A stretch of DNA of 64,000 bases from Streptococcus mitis. GTDB taxonomy: Bacteria; Bacillota; Bacilli; Lactobacillales; Streptococcaceae. Shown one piece after another: positions 16,670-24,397 of this stretch. The stretch spans positions 785,001-849,000 of the forward strand of contig NZ_CP047883.1 of NCBI RefSeq assembly GCF_013305725.1. The letters run 5' to 3'. Position 1 is the first letter of the stretch; each line of letters starts with the position of its first letter. Both the position numbers and the translations under genes were made by a program. Under the pieces are notes generated by a model. The model was not told the origin of the DNA. It searched no databases and saw nothing but the letters and a program-made list of their open reading frames with translations.

Positions 16670-17503
16670 ATGAGAACTGAAACAGAAATGATGAATCTGA
16701 TTTTACAAATAGCTGAAAGTTTAAAAGTCGATGCTGTTGCTTTATCGGGTTCTAGAACAAATGATCATGCTCCGAAAGATGAATTTCAAGACTATGACGT
16801 GGTCTATGTCGTGGATGATTTAGATAATTTGACGAGTGACCTTTCCTGGCTAGACCAGTTTGGCAAACGCATTATTGAGCAAGAGGTTGCTCTTGACCAT
16901 CGTCGTCTAAATCTTATGCTTTTTGAAGACGGCAACCGTATCGATTTGACTCTTTGCCCAAAAGAGCACATCAAAGAGTGGGTGGATAGTGAGGCAGGAT
17001 TCACTGTTTTAGAAGATCCAGAACATTTATTTGAACCCTATTCTCAAAATCTAGAGCGTTACTGGACAAGCCCAGCTACTGAAACGAATTTTGTAAAATC
17101 CTGCAATGAATTTTGGTGGGTGTCAGCCTACGTGGTCAAAGGGATATGCCGTAAGCAAGTCATACATGCGACTGACCACCTCTACGGTATTTGTCAGCAA
17201 GAACTATTGAAAATCTTAGCTTGGCAGGTAGCAAGTGATAGAGGTGTTGTCGACATTGGTAAAAATTACAAGTATCTCTTCAACTACTTGCCAATTGAGA
17301 AGGAGAAGGAATTCTCTGCTCTTCTTGATTTCTCAAGTTTAGACAAAATCACTCAGTCTTTATTTGCTACCATGCAACTTTTCCATCAAGAAGCTCAAAG
17401 TCTTGCTCAAAAGATGGGATTTAAGTATGGAAAAGAAGTGGCTGAGAAGATGATTCAGTATGCTGAGGAGAGACTCGAAAAAAATGAAACATTTACAAAA
17501 TAA
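16670..17503 (+). CDS. ANT(6)-like aminoglycoside nucleotidyltransferase
   Basis: A 277-aa homologue of streptomycin 6-adenylyltransferases (AadE/ANT(6), PF04439). Visible family features are MRTETEMMNLIL at the start, the nucleotidyltransferase loop LSGSRTN (about residues 25-31), FQDYDVVYVV with catalytic Asp, RIDLTL (second Asp set), and CNEFWWVSAYVVKGICRKQ in the helical half. The start at 16670 gives an N terminus matching the family. It is chromosomal, between a GNAT remnant and a CPBP protease gene that starts inside its end. Whether it inactivates streptomycin cannot be read from the sequence; it may be an intrinsic relative with another substrate. Confidence 0.82.
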   Translation: MRTETEMMNLILQIAESLKVDAVALSGSRTNDHAPKDEFQDYDVVYVVDDLDNLTSDLSWLDQFGKRIIEQEVALDHRRLNLMLFEDGNRIDLTLCPKEHIKEWVDSEAGFTVLEDPEHLFEPYSQNLERYWTSPATETNFVKSCNEFWWVSAYVVKGICRKQVIHATDHLYGICQQELLKILAWQVASDRGVVDIGKNYKYLFNYLPIEKEKEFSALLDFSSLDKITQSLFATMQLFHQEAQSLAQKMGFKYGKEVAEKMIQYAEERLEKNETFTK

Positions 17504-18218
17504 TAAGATAACAAAATTTTTACTGATTAGTTTTCTCATTTCTTGGGGATTTGGTTGGGGATTGCTCGCTTTTCTGACGCAAATGAACCTCTTAAGTCTA
17601 ACAAGTCCACTAGGAGTTTTTCTCCATTTACTAGGAGGTTTCGGTCCTACCATTGCAGCAATTTCTTGTTTGCCTCAAAAATCCATTAAAAGCATAGTCT
17701 CTTTTATCTTAGGGGACTCAAAGAAATATATTTTGTTATTTCTTTTACTAATTTTCGTGCAAACAGGTGTCATTGCTTTCTCATCTAAGGAGCTTAATCC
17801 GGCTTTTCCACTAGGAAATTTGTTTGTTGTTTTTTTGAGTGCAGTCTGTGTTTATGGTGGCGAAGAAGAATTGGGATGGCGAGGCATCTTGCAACCAACT
17901 TTGGAAACTAGATTCTCCTTTTGGATTTCCGGTTTGATAACAGGTTGTATTTGGGCAATATGGCATATACCTTTATGGTTTGTGATTGGAAGTTCCCAAA
18001 GTGGTATGCCTTTTATATTATTCAGTCTATTTGCAATTTATCTCAGTATTCTTCTAGCAGCTGTTTTCAAAAAGACTAAGTCGGTCCTTTTTTGCGCCAT
18101 TTTTCACGGCCTAATTAATACCCTACTTAGCTTATTTGTTATTAAAATTAATCTTTTATTCATTCTAGGATTAGTAGGATTGCTCTTCTTTTCTTACTAC
18201 CTACAAAGAAACAGTTAA
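17484..18218 (+). CDS. CPBP-family intramembrane metalloprotease
   Basis: A 244-aa polytopic membrane protein of the CAAX protease/bacteriocin-processing (Abi, PF02517) family. Motif 1 EEELGWRG is at about residues 131-138 (Glu-Glu and Arg), motif 2 WHIPLW follows at about 163-168, and motif 3 FHGLINTL carries the His and Asn. About six to seven hydrophobic spans. The start MKHLQNN overlaps the ANT(6)-like gene by 20 bases; an ATG 24 bases earlier in the same frame is possible. Members in streptococci often give bacteriocin self-immunity or affect surface processing, but no bacteriocin gene is near. Confidence 0.8.
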   Translation: MKHLQNNKITKFLLISFLISWGFGWGLLAFLTQMNLLSLTSPLGVFLHLLGGFGPTIAAISCLPQKSIKSIVSFILGDSKKYILLFLLLIFVQTGVIAFSSKELNPAFPLGNLFVVFLSAVCVYGGEEELGWRGILQPTLETRFSFWISGLITGCIWAIWHIPLWFVIGSSQSGMPFILFSLFAIYLSILLAAVFKKTKSVLFCAIFHGLINTLLSLFVIKINLLFILGLVGLLFFSYYLQRNS

Positions 18219-18270
18219 ATTTATAAAATATAGATTTACTTTACAATAAAACACTAAAAAGAGAATTATT

Positions 18271-20742
18271 ATGTCTAACATTCAAAACATGTCCCTTGAG
18301 GACATCATGGGAGAGCGCTTTGGTCGCTACTCCAAGTATATTATTCAAGACCGGGCTTTGCCAGACATTCGTGATGGTTTGAAGCCGGTTCAGCGTCGTA
18401 TCCTTTATTCTATGAATAAGGATGGCAATACCTTTGACAAGAGCTACCGCAAGTCAGCCAAGTCTGTCGGTAACATCATGGGGAATTTCCATCCACACGG
18501 GGATTCTTCCATCTATGATGCCATGGTTCGTATGTCTCAGGACTGGAAAAATCGTGAGATTCTAGTTGAAATGCACGGTAATAACGGTTCCATGGACGGA
18601 GATCCGCCTGCGGCCATGCGTTATACCGAGGCACGTTTGTCTGAAATTGCAGGCTACCTTCTTCAAGATATCGAGAAAAAGACAGTTCCTTTTGCTTGGA
18701 ACTTTGACGATACCGAGAAAGAGCCAACTGTCTTGCCAGCAGCCTTTCCCAACCTCTTGGTCAATGGTTCGACTGGGATTTCGGCTGGATACGCTACAGA
18801 CATTCCACCGCATAATTTGGCTGAGGTTATCGATGCGGCGGTTTACATGATTGACCACCCAACAGCCAAGGTGGACAAACTCATGGAATTCTTGCCTGGA
18901 CCAGACTTCCCGACTGGAGGGATTATCCAGGGTCGTGATGAAATCAAGAAGGCCTATGAAACTGGGAAAGGGCGCGTGGTTGTTCGTTCCAAGACTGAGA
19001 TTGAAAAGCTAAAAGGTGGTAAGGAACAAATCGTTATTACTGAGATTCCTTATGAAATCAACAAGGCTAATCTAGTCAAGAAAATCGATGATGTTCGTGT
19101 CAATAACAAGGTAGCTGGTATTGCTGAGGTTCGCGACGAGTCTGACCGCGACGGTCTTCGTATCGCTATTGAGCTAAAAAAAGATGCTAATACGGAGCTT
19201 GTTCTCAACTACCTATTTAAGTACACTGACCTACAAATCAATTACAATTTTAACATGGTGGCAATTGACAATTTCACGCCTCGTCAGGTTGGGATCGTTC
19301 CAATCTTGTCTAGCTATATTGCCCACCGTCGTGAAGTGATTTTGGCGCGTTCACGCTTTGACAAGGAAAAGGCTGAAAAACGTCTCCATATCGTGGAAGG
19401 TTTGATTCGCGTGATTTCGATTTTGGATGAAGTCATTGCTCTTATACGTGCTTCTGAGAATAAGGCTGACGCCAAGGAAAATCTCAAGGTCGGCTATGAT
19501 TTTACGGAAGAACAGGCTGAGGCCATCGTTACCTTGCAACTTTACCGTTTGACCAATACAGACGTTGTTGCCTTGCAAGAAGAAGAAGCAGAACTTCGTG
19601 AGAAGATTGCCATGCTTGCGGCTATTATCGGTGATGAGCGGACTATGTACAATCTCATGAAGAAAGAACTTCGTGAGGTTAAGAAGAAATTTGCTACTCC
19701 TCGTTTGAGTTCTTTAGAAGACACTGCGAAAGCAATTGAGATTGATACAGCTAGTCTGATCGCCGAGGAAGATACCTATGTCAGCGTGACCAAGGCAGGT
19801 TACATCAAGCGTACCAGTCCACGTTCTTTTGCAGCTTCAACGCTAGAGGAAATTGGCAAACGTGATGATGACCGTTTGATCTTTGTACAAGTTGCCAAGA
19901 CAACGCAGCATCTTTTGATGTTCACGACTCTTGGAAATGTCATTTATCGACCAATCCATGAATTGGCAGACATTCGCTGGAAGGACATCGGTGAGCATCT
20001 GAGCCAGAACATTACAAACTTTGAAACTAACGAAGAAATCCTTTATGTGGAAGTCGTGGATCAGTTTGATGATGCGACAACCTACTTTGCGGCGACTCGT
20101 TTCGGTCAAATCAAGCGTGTAGAACGCAAAGAATTCTCTCCATGGCGAACCTACAAGTCTAAGTCTGTCAAGTATGCTAAGCTCAAAGACGATACAGACC
20201 AGATTGTAGCAGTGGCTCCGATTAAACTGGATGATGTTCTCTTGATTAGCCAAAATGGTTATGCCCTTCGTTTCAATATCGAAGAGGTGCCAGTTGTCGG
20301 TGCTAAGGCTGCAGGTGTCAAAGCTATGAACCTTAAAGCAGATGATGCCCTCAAATCCGCCTTTATCTGTAACACCTCATCATTCTATCTCTTGACCCAA
20401 CGTGGAAGTTTGAAACGTGTTTCTATTGACGAAATTCCAGCAACCAGCCGTGCCAAACGAGGATTACAAGTCTTACGTGAGTTGAAAAACAAACCGCACC
20501 GTGTCTTCTTGGCTGGTGCAGTTGCAGAACAAGGTTTCATCGGTGATCTCTTCAGTACAGAAGTAGAAGAGAACGACCAAACTTTGCTTGTTCAATCAAA
20601 TAAAGGAACAATCTATGAAAGCCGATTGCAAGACTTGAACCTGTCAGAACGAACTAGCAACGGAAGCTTCATTTCTGACACGATTTCAGATGAAGAAGTT
20701 TTTGACGCTTATCTTAAAGAAGTATTTACTGAAGCCAAATAA
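18271..20742 (+). CDS. parC: Topoisomerase IV subunit A
   Basis: 823 aa, the DNA-breaking subunit of topoisomerase IV. Active-site Tyr118 in MRYTEAR; resistance-region residues Ser79, Asp83 and Lys137 are all the susceptible type. Gly52 (KDGNT) and Asp91 (MSQDW) differ from the pneumococcal Ser52/Asn91 and match alleles I remember from S. mitis and S. oralis. The C-terminal half has the repeated beta-pinwheel blades that wrap DNA. Only a weak ribosome site (AGAGA) precedes the ATG. It is separated from parE by the accessory genes and ends at a terminator. Confidence 0.97.
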   Translation: MSNIQNMSLEDIMGERFGRYSKYIIQDRALPDIRDGLKPVQRRILYSMNKDGNTFDKSYRKSAKSVGNIMGNFHPHGDSSIYDAMVRMSQDWKNREILVEMHGNNGSMDGDPPAAMRYTEARLSEIAGYLLQDIEKKTVPFAWNFDDTEKEPTVLPAAFPNLLVNGSTGISAGYATDIPPHNLAEVIDAAVYMIDHPTAKVDKLMEFLPGPDFPTGGIIQGRDEIKKAYETGKGRVVVRSKTEIEKLKGGKEQIVITEIPYEINKANLVKKIDDVRVNNKVAGIAEVRDESDRDGLRIAIELKKDANTELVLNYLFKYTDLQINYNFNMVAIDNFTPRQVGIVPILSSYIAHRREVILARSRFDKEKAEKRLHIVEGLIRVISILDEVIALIRASENKADAKENLKVGYDFTEEQAEAIVTLQLYRLTNTDVVALQEEEAELREKIAMLAAIIGDERTMYNLMKKELREVKKKFATPRLSSLEDTAKAIEIDTASLIAEEDTYVSVTKAGYIKRTSPRSFAASTLEEIGKRDDDRLIFVQVAKTTQHLLMFTTLGNVIYRPIHELADIRWKDIGEHLSQNITNFETNEEILYVEVVDQFDDATTYFAATRFGQIKRVERKEFSPWRTYKSKSVKYAKLKDDTDQIVAVAPIKLDDVLLISQNGYALRFNIEEVPVVGAKAAGVKAMNLKADDALKSAFICNTSSFYLLTQRGSLKRVSIDEIPATSRAKRGLQVLRELKNKPHRVFLAGAVAEQGFIGDLFSTEVEENDQTLLVQSNKGTIYESRLQDLNLSERTSNGSFISDTISDEEVFDAYLKEVFTEAK

Positions 20743-20750
20743 GTAAAATG

Positions 20751-20780
20751 AAGAATCAGTTCTAAGAGCTGGTTCTTTTT
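20751..20780 (+). terminator. Terminator after parC
   Basis: AAGAATCAG (20751-20759) pairs with CTGGTTCTT (20769-20777) with one G-T pair, followed by T residues. Confidence 0.75.
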
Positions 20781-20788
20781 ATTGAAGA

Positions 20789-20803
20789 AATTTTCTGAAA
20801 ATT
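20789..20803. promoter_or_regulatory. CodY box, exact consensus, upstream of ilvE
   Basis: AATTTTCTGAAAATT matches the CodY consensus AATTTTCWGAAAATT at all 15 positions. It ends 11 bases before the -35 of ilvE, placing this gene under branched-chain amino acid/GTP control. Confidence 0.85.
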
Positions 20804-20814
20804 ACAAAATATAC

Positions 20815-20842
20815 TTGCTATTTTAGAAAAAAAGTGTAGAAT
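20815..20842 (+). promoter_or_regulatory. Promoter of ilvE
   Basis: TTGCTA (20815-20820), 16-nt spacer, TAGAAT (20837-20842). Confidence 0.55.
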
Positions 20843-20876
20843 ATAAGAAATAGGTTTTTAGAATAAGGAGTGGAAT

Positions 20877-21899
20877 ATGACAGTAACGATTGATTGGGAA
20901 AACCTTGGTTTTTCCTATATGAAATTACCTTATCGCTATATTGCTCATTTTAAAAATGGACAATGGGATCAAGGAGGGCTTACAGAGGATGCAACCTTGC
21001 ATATTTCAGAGTCTTCTCCAAGTCTTCACTATGGCCAACAAGCATTTGAAGGTTTGAAAGCTTATCGTACTAAGGATGGCAGTATTCAACTTTTCCGTCC
21101 TGATGAAAATGCCAAACGTCTGCAACGGACATGTGACCGTCTCTTAATGCCACAAGTTCCAACAGAAATGTTTGTAGAAGCGTGTAAGGCAGTTGTCCGT
21201 GCGAATGAAGAATACGTACCTCCATACGGAACAGGTGGAACCTTATATCTTCGCCCTCTTTTGATTGGTGTCGGAGATATTATTGGTGTTAAACCAGCAG
21301 AAGAGTATATTTTTACCATCTTTGCCATGCCAGTTGGTAATTACTTTAAAGGCGGTTTGGTCCCAACCAATTTCTTGATTCAGGATGAATACGACCGTGC
21401 CGCTCCAAATGGTACAGGTGCGGCTAAGGTTGGTGGAAACTATGCTGCAAGTCTCTTGCCAGGGAAATTGGCCAAGTCACGTCATTTCTCAGATGTTATT
21501 TACCTAGACCCATCGACACATACAAAGATTGAAGAAGTCGGCTCAGCTAATTTCTTTGGAATCACAGCTGATAATGAATTTGTAACACCATTGAGTCCTT
21601 CTATCTTGCCATCTATTACCAAGTATTCCTTGCTTTATTTGGCAGAACATCGCTTGGGCTTAATTCCTATTGAGGGGGACGTCCCGATTGACAACCTTGA
21701 CCGTTTTGTAGAGGCAGGTGCCTGTGGTACAGCAGCAGTTATTTCTCCAATTGGTGGAATTCAGCACGGTGATGATTTCCATGTTTTCTATAGTGAAACA
21801 GAAGTAGGCCCTGTGACTCGTAAATTATATGATGAATTGACAGGAATTCAATTTGGTGATATTGAAGCGCCAGAAGGTTGGATTGTAAAAGTTGACTAA
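20877..21899 (+). CDS. ilvE: Branched-chain amino acid aminotransferase
   Basis: A PLP enzyme that interconverts branched-chain 2-oxo acids and Leu, Ile and Val. 340 aa, class IV fold. The Schiff-base lysine is Lys184 in GAAKVGGNYA; SLHYGQQAFEGLKAYR near residues 49-64 and the GACGTAAVI cofactor region are typical. AAGGAG precedes the ATG. A perfect CodY box and its own promoter lie upstream and a strong terminator downstream, so it is a single-gene unit repressed when branched-chain amino acids are plentiful. Confidence 0.97.
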   Translation: MTVTIDWENLGFSYMKLPYRYIAHFKNGQWDQGGLTEDATLHISESSPSLHYGQQAFEGLKAYRTKDGSIQLFRPDENAKRLQRTCDRLLMPQVPTEMFVEACKAVVRANEEYVPPYGTGGTLYLRPLLIGVGDIIGVKPAEEYIFTIFAMPVGNYFKGGLVPTNFLIQDEYDRAAPNGTGAAKVGGNYAASLLPGKLAKSRHFSDVIYLDPSTHTKIEEVGSANFFGITADNEFVTPLSPSILPSITKYSLLYLAEHRLGLIPIEGDVPIDNLDRFVEAGACGTAAVISPIGGIQHGDDFHVFYSETEVGPVTRKLYDELTGIQFGDIEAPEGWIVKVD

Positions 21900-21913
21900 A
21901 TTTATCAAACACA

Positions 21914-21957
21914 AAAAACTCCAAATTAGTTGCACTCACTGATATGGAGTTTTTTCT
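21914..21957 (+). terminator. Terminator after ilvE
   Basis: AAAAAACTCCA (21914-21924) pairs with TGGAGTTTTTT (21945-21955), ending in T. Confidence 0.85.
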
Positions 21958-21985
21958 TGCTAGTTTTAGGATTTTCTTGTAAAAT
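21957..21985 (+). promoter_or_regulatory. Promoter of the DUF2969 gene
   Basis: TTGCTA (21957-21962), 17-nt spacer, TAAAAT (21980-21985). Confidence 0.5.
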
Positions 21986-22009
21986 AGAAAAAGTGAAGAG
22001 AGGTATGAA

Positions 22010-22240
22010 ATGAGTAAGAAAGATAAAAAAATTGAAATTCAAGTAGCAGATGCCAAGGTTAATGTAGGAAAAGACAGTTTTGAGGGTTATACCTTGACCA
22101 TTGGTAAGAAAGTAATTGGAGAAATTGCCGAATTAGATGGACAATTTGCCATCATAAAGAATGGGAATGTCGATAGTTTTTATAAAAAATTGGAAAAAGC
22201 TGTGGAAATTTTGATTGAAAACTATAATTTAGTAAAATAA
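22010..22240 (+). CDS. DUF2969 family small protein
   Basis: A 76-aa, Lys-rich, soluble protein (MSKKDKKIEIQVAD at the start, then VGKDSFEGYTLTIGKKVIGEI). It matches the Lactobacillales family called DUF2969, of unknown function. AGAGAGG precedes the ATG at a good distance. It sits between ilvE and the tRNA pair, with its own likely promoter. No terminator separates it from the tRNA promoter. Confidence 0.75.
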   Translation: MSKKDKKIEIQVADAKVNVGKDSFEGYTLTIGKKVIGEIAELDGQFAIIKNGNVDSFYKKLEKAVEILIENYNLVK

Positions 22241-22243
22241 GTC

Positions 22244-22272
22244 TTGTTTTATTGAAAATTTCATGATATAAT
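22244..22272 (+). promoter_or_regulatory. Promoter of the tRNA-Tyr/tRNA-Gln unit
   Basis: TTGTTT (22244-22249), 17-nt spacer, TATAAT (22267-22272) with TGA before it, an extended -10. Confidence 0.65.
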
Positions 22273-22289
22273 AGTTTTCGTTAAATATC

Positions 22290-22370
22290 GGAGAGATAGC
22301 GAAGAGGCTAAACGCGGCGGACTGTAAATCCGCTCCTTCGGGTTCGGGGGTTCGAATCCCTCTCTCTCCA
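22290..22370 (+). tRNA. tRNA-Tyr (anticodon GTA)
   Basis: 81 nt with acceptor stem GGAGAGA/TCTCTCC, discriminator A, anticodon GTA at 22324-22326 in a GCGGA/TCCGC stem, a long variable arm (class II) and the GTTCGAATC T loop. CCA is not encoded. Confidence 0.95.
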
Positions 22371-22379
22371 TTTTACTAA

Positions 22380-22451
22380 TGGGGTATAGCCAAGCGGTAA
22401 GGCAAGGGACTTTGACTCCCTCATGCGTTGGTTCGAATCCAGCTACCCCAG
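22380..22451 (+). tRNA. tRNA-Gln (anticodon TTG)
   Basis: 72 nt with acceptor stem TGGGGTA/TACCCCA, discriminator G, anticodon TTG at 22412-22414 in the loop CTTTGAC, and GGTTCGAATCC in the T arm. It follows tRNA-Tyr by 9 bases and must share its transcript. CCA is not encoded. Confidence 0.95.
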
Positions 22452-22479
22452 TTCTTAGGTAATAATCAAGATAAAAGGC

Positions 22480-22505
22480 AAAATATCTTAGGGTATTTTA
22501 TTTTT
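22480..22505 (+). terminator. Possible terminator after the tRNAs
   Basis: AAAATA (22480-22485) can pair with TATTTT (22494-22499), followed by ATTTTT. The stem is AT-only and weak. The remaining stretch up to rpsA holds no other gene that I can see. Confidence 0.35.
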
Positions 22506-22611
22506 ATAATTGAAAGACGTGAACGATATGAACATGTCCTTGCGGGTGCTTAGGAAAAAAATTATAAGTATGTCAAGTTAAAGAAAACTTGATTGTTGGA
22601 GGATTTTTTAG

Positions 22612-23814
22612 ATGAACGAATTTGAAGATTTGCTAAATAGCGTTAGCCAAGTTGAGACTGGTGATGTTGTTAGTGCTGAAGTATTGACAGTTGATGCGAC
22701 TCAAGCTAACGTTGCAATCTCTGGAACTGGTGTTGAAGGTGTCTTGACTCTTCGCGAATTGACAAACGATCGCGATGCAGATATCAATGACTTTGTTAAA
22801 GTAGGAGAAGTATTGGATGTTCTTGTACTTCGTCAAGTAGTTGGTAAAGATACTGATACAGTTACATACCTTGTATCTAAAAAACGCCTTGAAGCTCGCA
22901 AAGCATGGGACAAACTTGTTGGTCGCGAAGAAGAAGTTGTTACTGTTAAAGGAACTCGTGCCGTTAAAGGTGGACTTTCAGTAGAATTTGAAGGTGTTCG
23001 TGGATTTATCCCAGCTTCAATGTTGGATACTCGTTTCGTACGTAACACTGAGCGTTTTGTAGGTCAAGAATTTGATGCTAAAATCAAAGAAGTTGACGCT
23101 AAAGAAAACCGCTTCATCCTTTCACGTCGTGAAGTTGTTGAAGCAGCTACAGCAGCAGCTCGTGCTGAAGTATTCGGTAAATTGGCTGTTGGTGATGTAG
23201 TAACTGGTAAAGTTGCACGTATCACAAGCTTTGGTGCTTTCATCGACCTTGGTGGTGTTGACGGATTGGTTCACTTGACTGAATTGTCACATGAACGTAA
23301 CGTATCACCAAAATCAGTTGTAACTGTTGGTGAAGAAATTGAAGTGAAAATCCTTGATCTTAACGAAGAAGAAGGACGTGTATCACTTTCACTTAAAGCA
23401 ACAACACCTGGACCATGGGATGGCGTTGAGCAAAAATTGGCTAAAGGTGATGTAGTAGAAGGAACAGTTAAACGTTTGACTGACTTCGGTGCATTTGTTG
23501 AAGTATTGCCAGGTATCGATGGACTTGTTCACGTATCACAAATTTCACACAAACGTATTGAAAATCCAAAAGAAGCTCTTAAAGTTGGTCAAGAAGTTCA
23601 AGTTAAAGTTCTTGAAGTTAACGCAGATGCAGAGCGCGTATCACTTTCTATCAAAGCTCTTGAAGAGCGTCCAGCTCAAGAAGAAGGACAAAAAGAAGAA
23701 AAACGTGCTGCTCGTCCACGTCGTCCAAAACGTCAAGAAAAACGTGATTTCGAACTTCCAGAAACACAAACAGGATTCTCAATGGCTGACTTGTTCGGTG
23801 ATATCGAACTGTAA
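22612..23814 (+). CDS. rpsA: 30S ribosomal protein S1 homologue
   Basis: 400 aa with four S1/OB RNA-binding repeats (starting near residues 16, 105, 193 and 277; GDVVTGKVARITSFGAFIDLGG and a near copy GDVVEGTVKRLTDFGAFVEV). This is the short Firmicute form; it helps mRNA bind the 30S subunit. The tail is rich in Arg, Lys and Glu. A strong TTGGAGGATTTTTTAG precedes the ATG; hup carries almost the same leader. Codon use is that of a highly expressed gene. A terminator follows. Confidence 0.95.
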   Translation: MNEFEDLLNSVSQVETGDVVSAEVLTVDATQANVAISGTGVEGVLTLRELTNDRDADINDFVKVGEVLDVLVLRQVVGKDTDTVTYLVSKKRLEARKAWDKLVGREEEVVTVKGTRAVKGGLSVEFEGVRGFIPASMLDTRFVRNTERFVGQEFDAKIKEVDAKENRFILSRREVVEAATAAARAEVFGKLAVGDVVTGKVARITSFGAFIDLGGVDGLVHLTELSHERNVSPKSVVTVGEEIEVKILDLNEEEGRVSLSLKATTPGPWDGVEQKLAKGDVVEGTVKRLTDFGAFVEVLPGIDGLVHVSQISHKRIENPKEALKVGQEVQVKVLEVNADAERVSLSIKALEERPAQEEGQKEEKRAARPRRPKRQEKRDFELPETQTGFSMADLFGDIEL

Positions 23815-23831
23815 TCAAATTGAAAATTCAT

Positions 23832-23864
23832 AAAATCCTTTGTTTCCTAAACAAGGGATTTTTC
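23832..23864 (+). terminator. Terminator after rpsA
   Basis: AAAATCCTTTGTTT pairs with AAACAAGGGATTTTT around loop CCT, followed by CTTTT. Confidence 0.85.
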
Positions 23865-23893
23865 TTTTGTCTGTAAGTCTTTTTTGATATAAT
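23865..23893 (+). promoter_or_regulatory. Extended -10 promoter, leaderless, for the sulfoxide reductase
   Basis: TTTTGT (23865-23870), 17-nt spacer, TATAAT (23888-23893) preceded by TGA. The ATG begins 7 bases after the -10 ends, with AGTTCT between them and no ribosome binding site. Confidence 0.65.
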
Positions 23894-23899
23894 AGTTCT

Positions 23900-24397
23900 A
23901 TGTTAGAATCAGAAAAACAATCACGTTATCAAATGTTAAATGAGGAGTTCACTTTTTTATTGGATGGTGAAACCAATGTTTTGGCTAATCTTTCCAACGC
24001 CAGTGCTCTTCTAAAATCCCGCTTTCCTAATACCGTATTTGCAGGCTTTTATTTGTTCGATGGAAAGGAATTGGTTTTAGGTCCCTTCCAAGGTGGTGTT
24101 TCCTGCATCCGTATTGCACTAGGAAAGGGTGTTTGTGGTGAGGCAGCTCACTTTCAGGAAACTGTTATTGTTGGAGATGTAACAACCTATCCCAATTATA
24201 TTTCTTGTGATAGTCGAGCTAAAAGTGAAATTGTTGTTCCTATGGTTAAGAATGGTCAATTACTTGGAGTTCTGGATCTGGATTCTTCAGAGATTGATGA
24301 TTATGATGCTATGGATCGAGATTATTTGGAACAATTTGTCGCTATTTTGTTTGAAAAGACAGAATGGGACTTTACAATGTTTGGGGAGAAAGCCTAA
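23900..24397 (+). CDS. GAF-domain free methionine-(R)-sulfoxide reductase
   Basis: A 165-aa single GAF domain. The three redox cysteines of the fRMsr group are present: Cys69 (VSCIRIA), Cys79 (GVCGEAA) and Cys103 ([14 protein letters not shown]), so it should reduce free Met-R-sulfoxide with thioredoxin-type electrons and protect against oxidative damage, relevant to an H2O2-producing streptococcus. No ribosome site; the promoter implies a leaderless mRNA. The stop overlaps the dnaX start (TAATG), so dnaX translation may depend on it. Confidence 0.85.
   Translation: MLESEKQSRYQMLNEEFTFLLDGETNVLANLSNASALLKSRFPNTVFAGFYLFDGKELVLGPFQGGVSCIRIALGKGVCGEAAHFQETVIVGDVTTYPNYISCDSRAKSEIVVPMVKNGQLLGVLDLDSSEIDDYDAMDRDYLEQFVAILFEKTEWDFTMFGEKA

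Noticed and set aside
20877..21957. A riboswitch or T-box before ilvE or leuA
   Set aside because: No T-box motif or specifier stem was seen; the ilvE leader is only about 30 nt, and the leuA leader fits a leader-peptide attenuator instead.
22452..22611. Structured regulatory RNA leader of rpsA
   Set aside because: Only a weak AT stem was found; no strong fold or known leader motif could be supported by eye.
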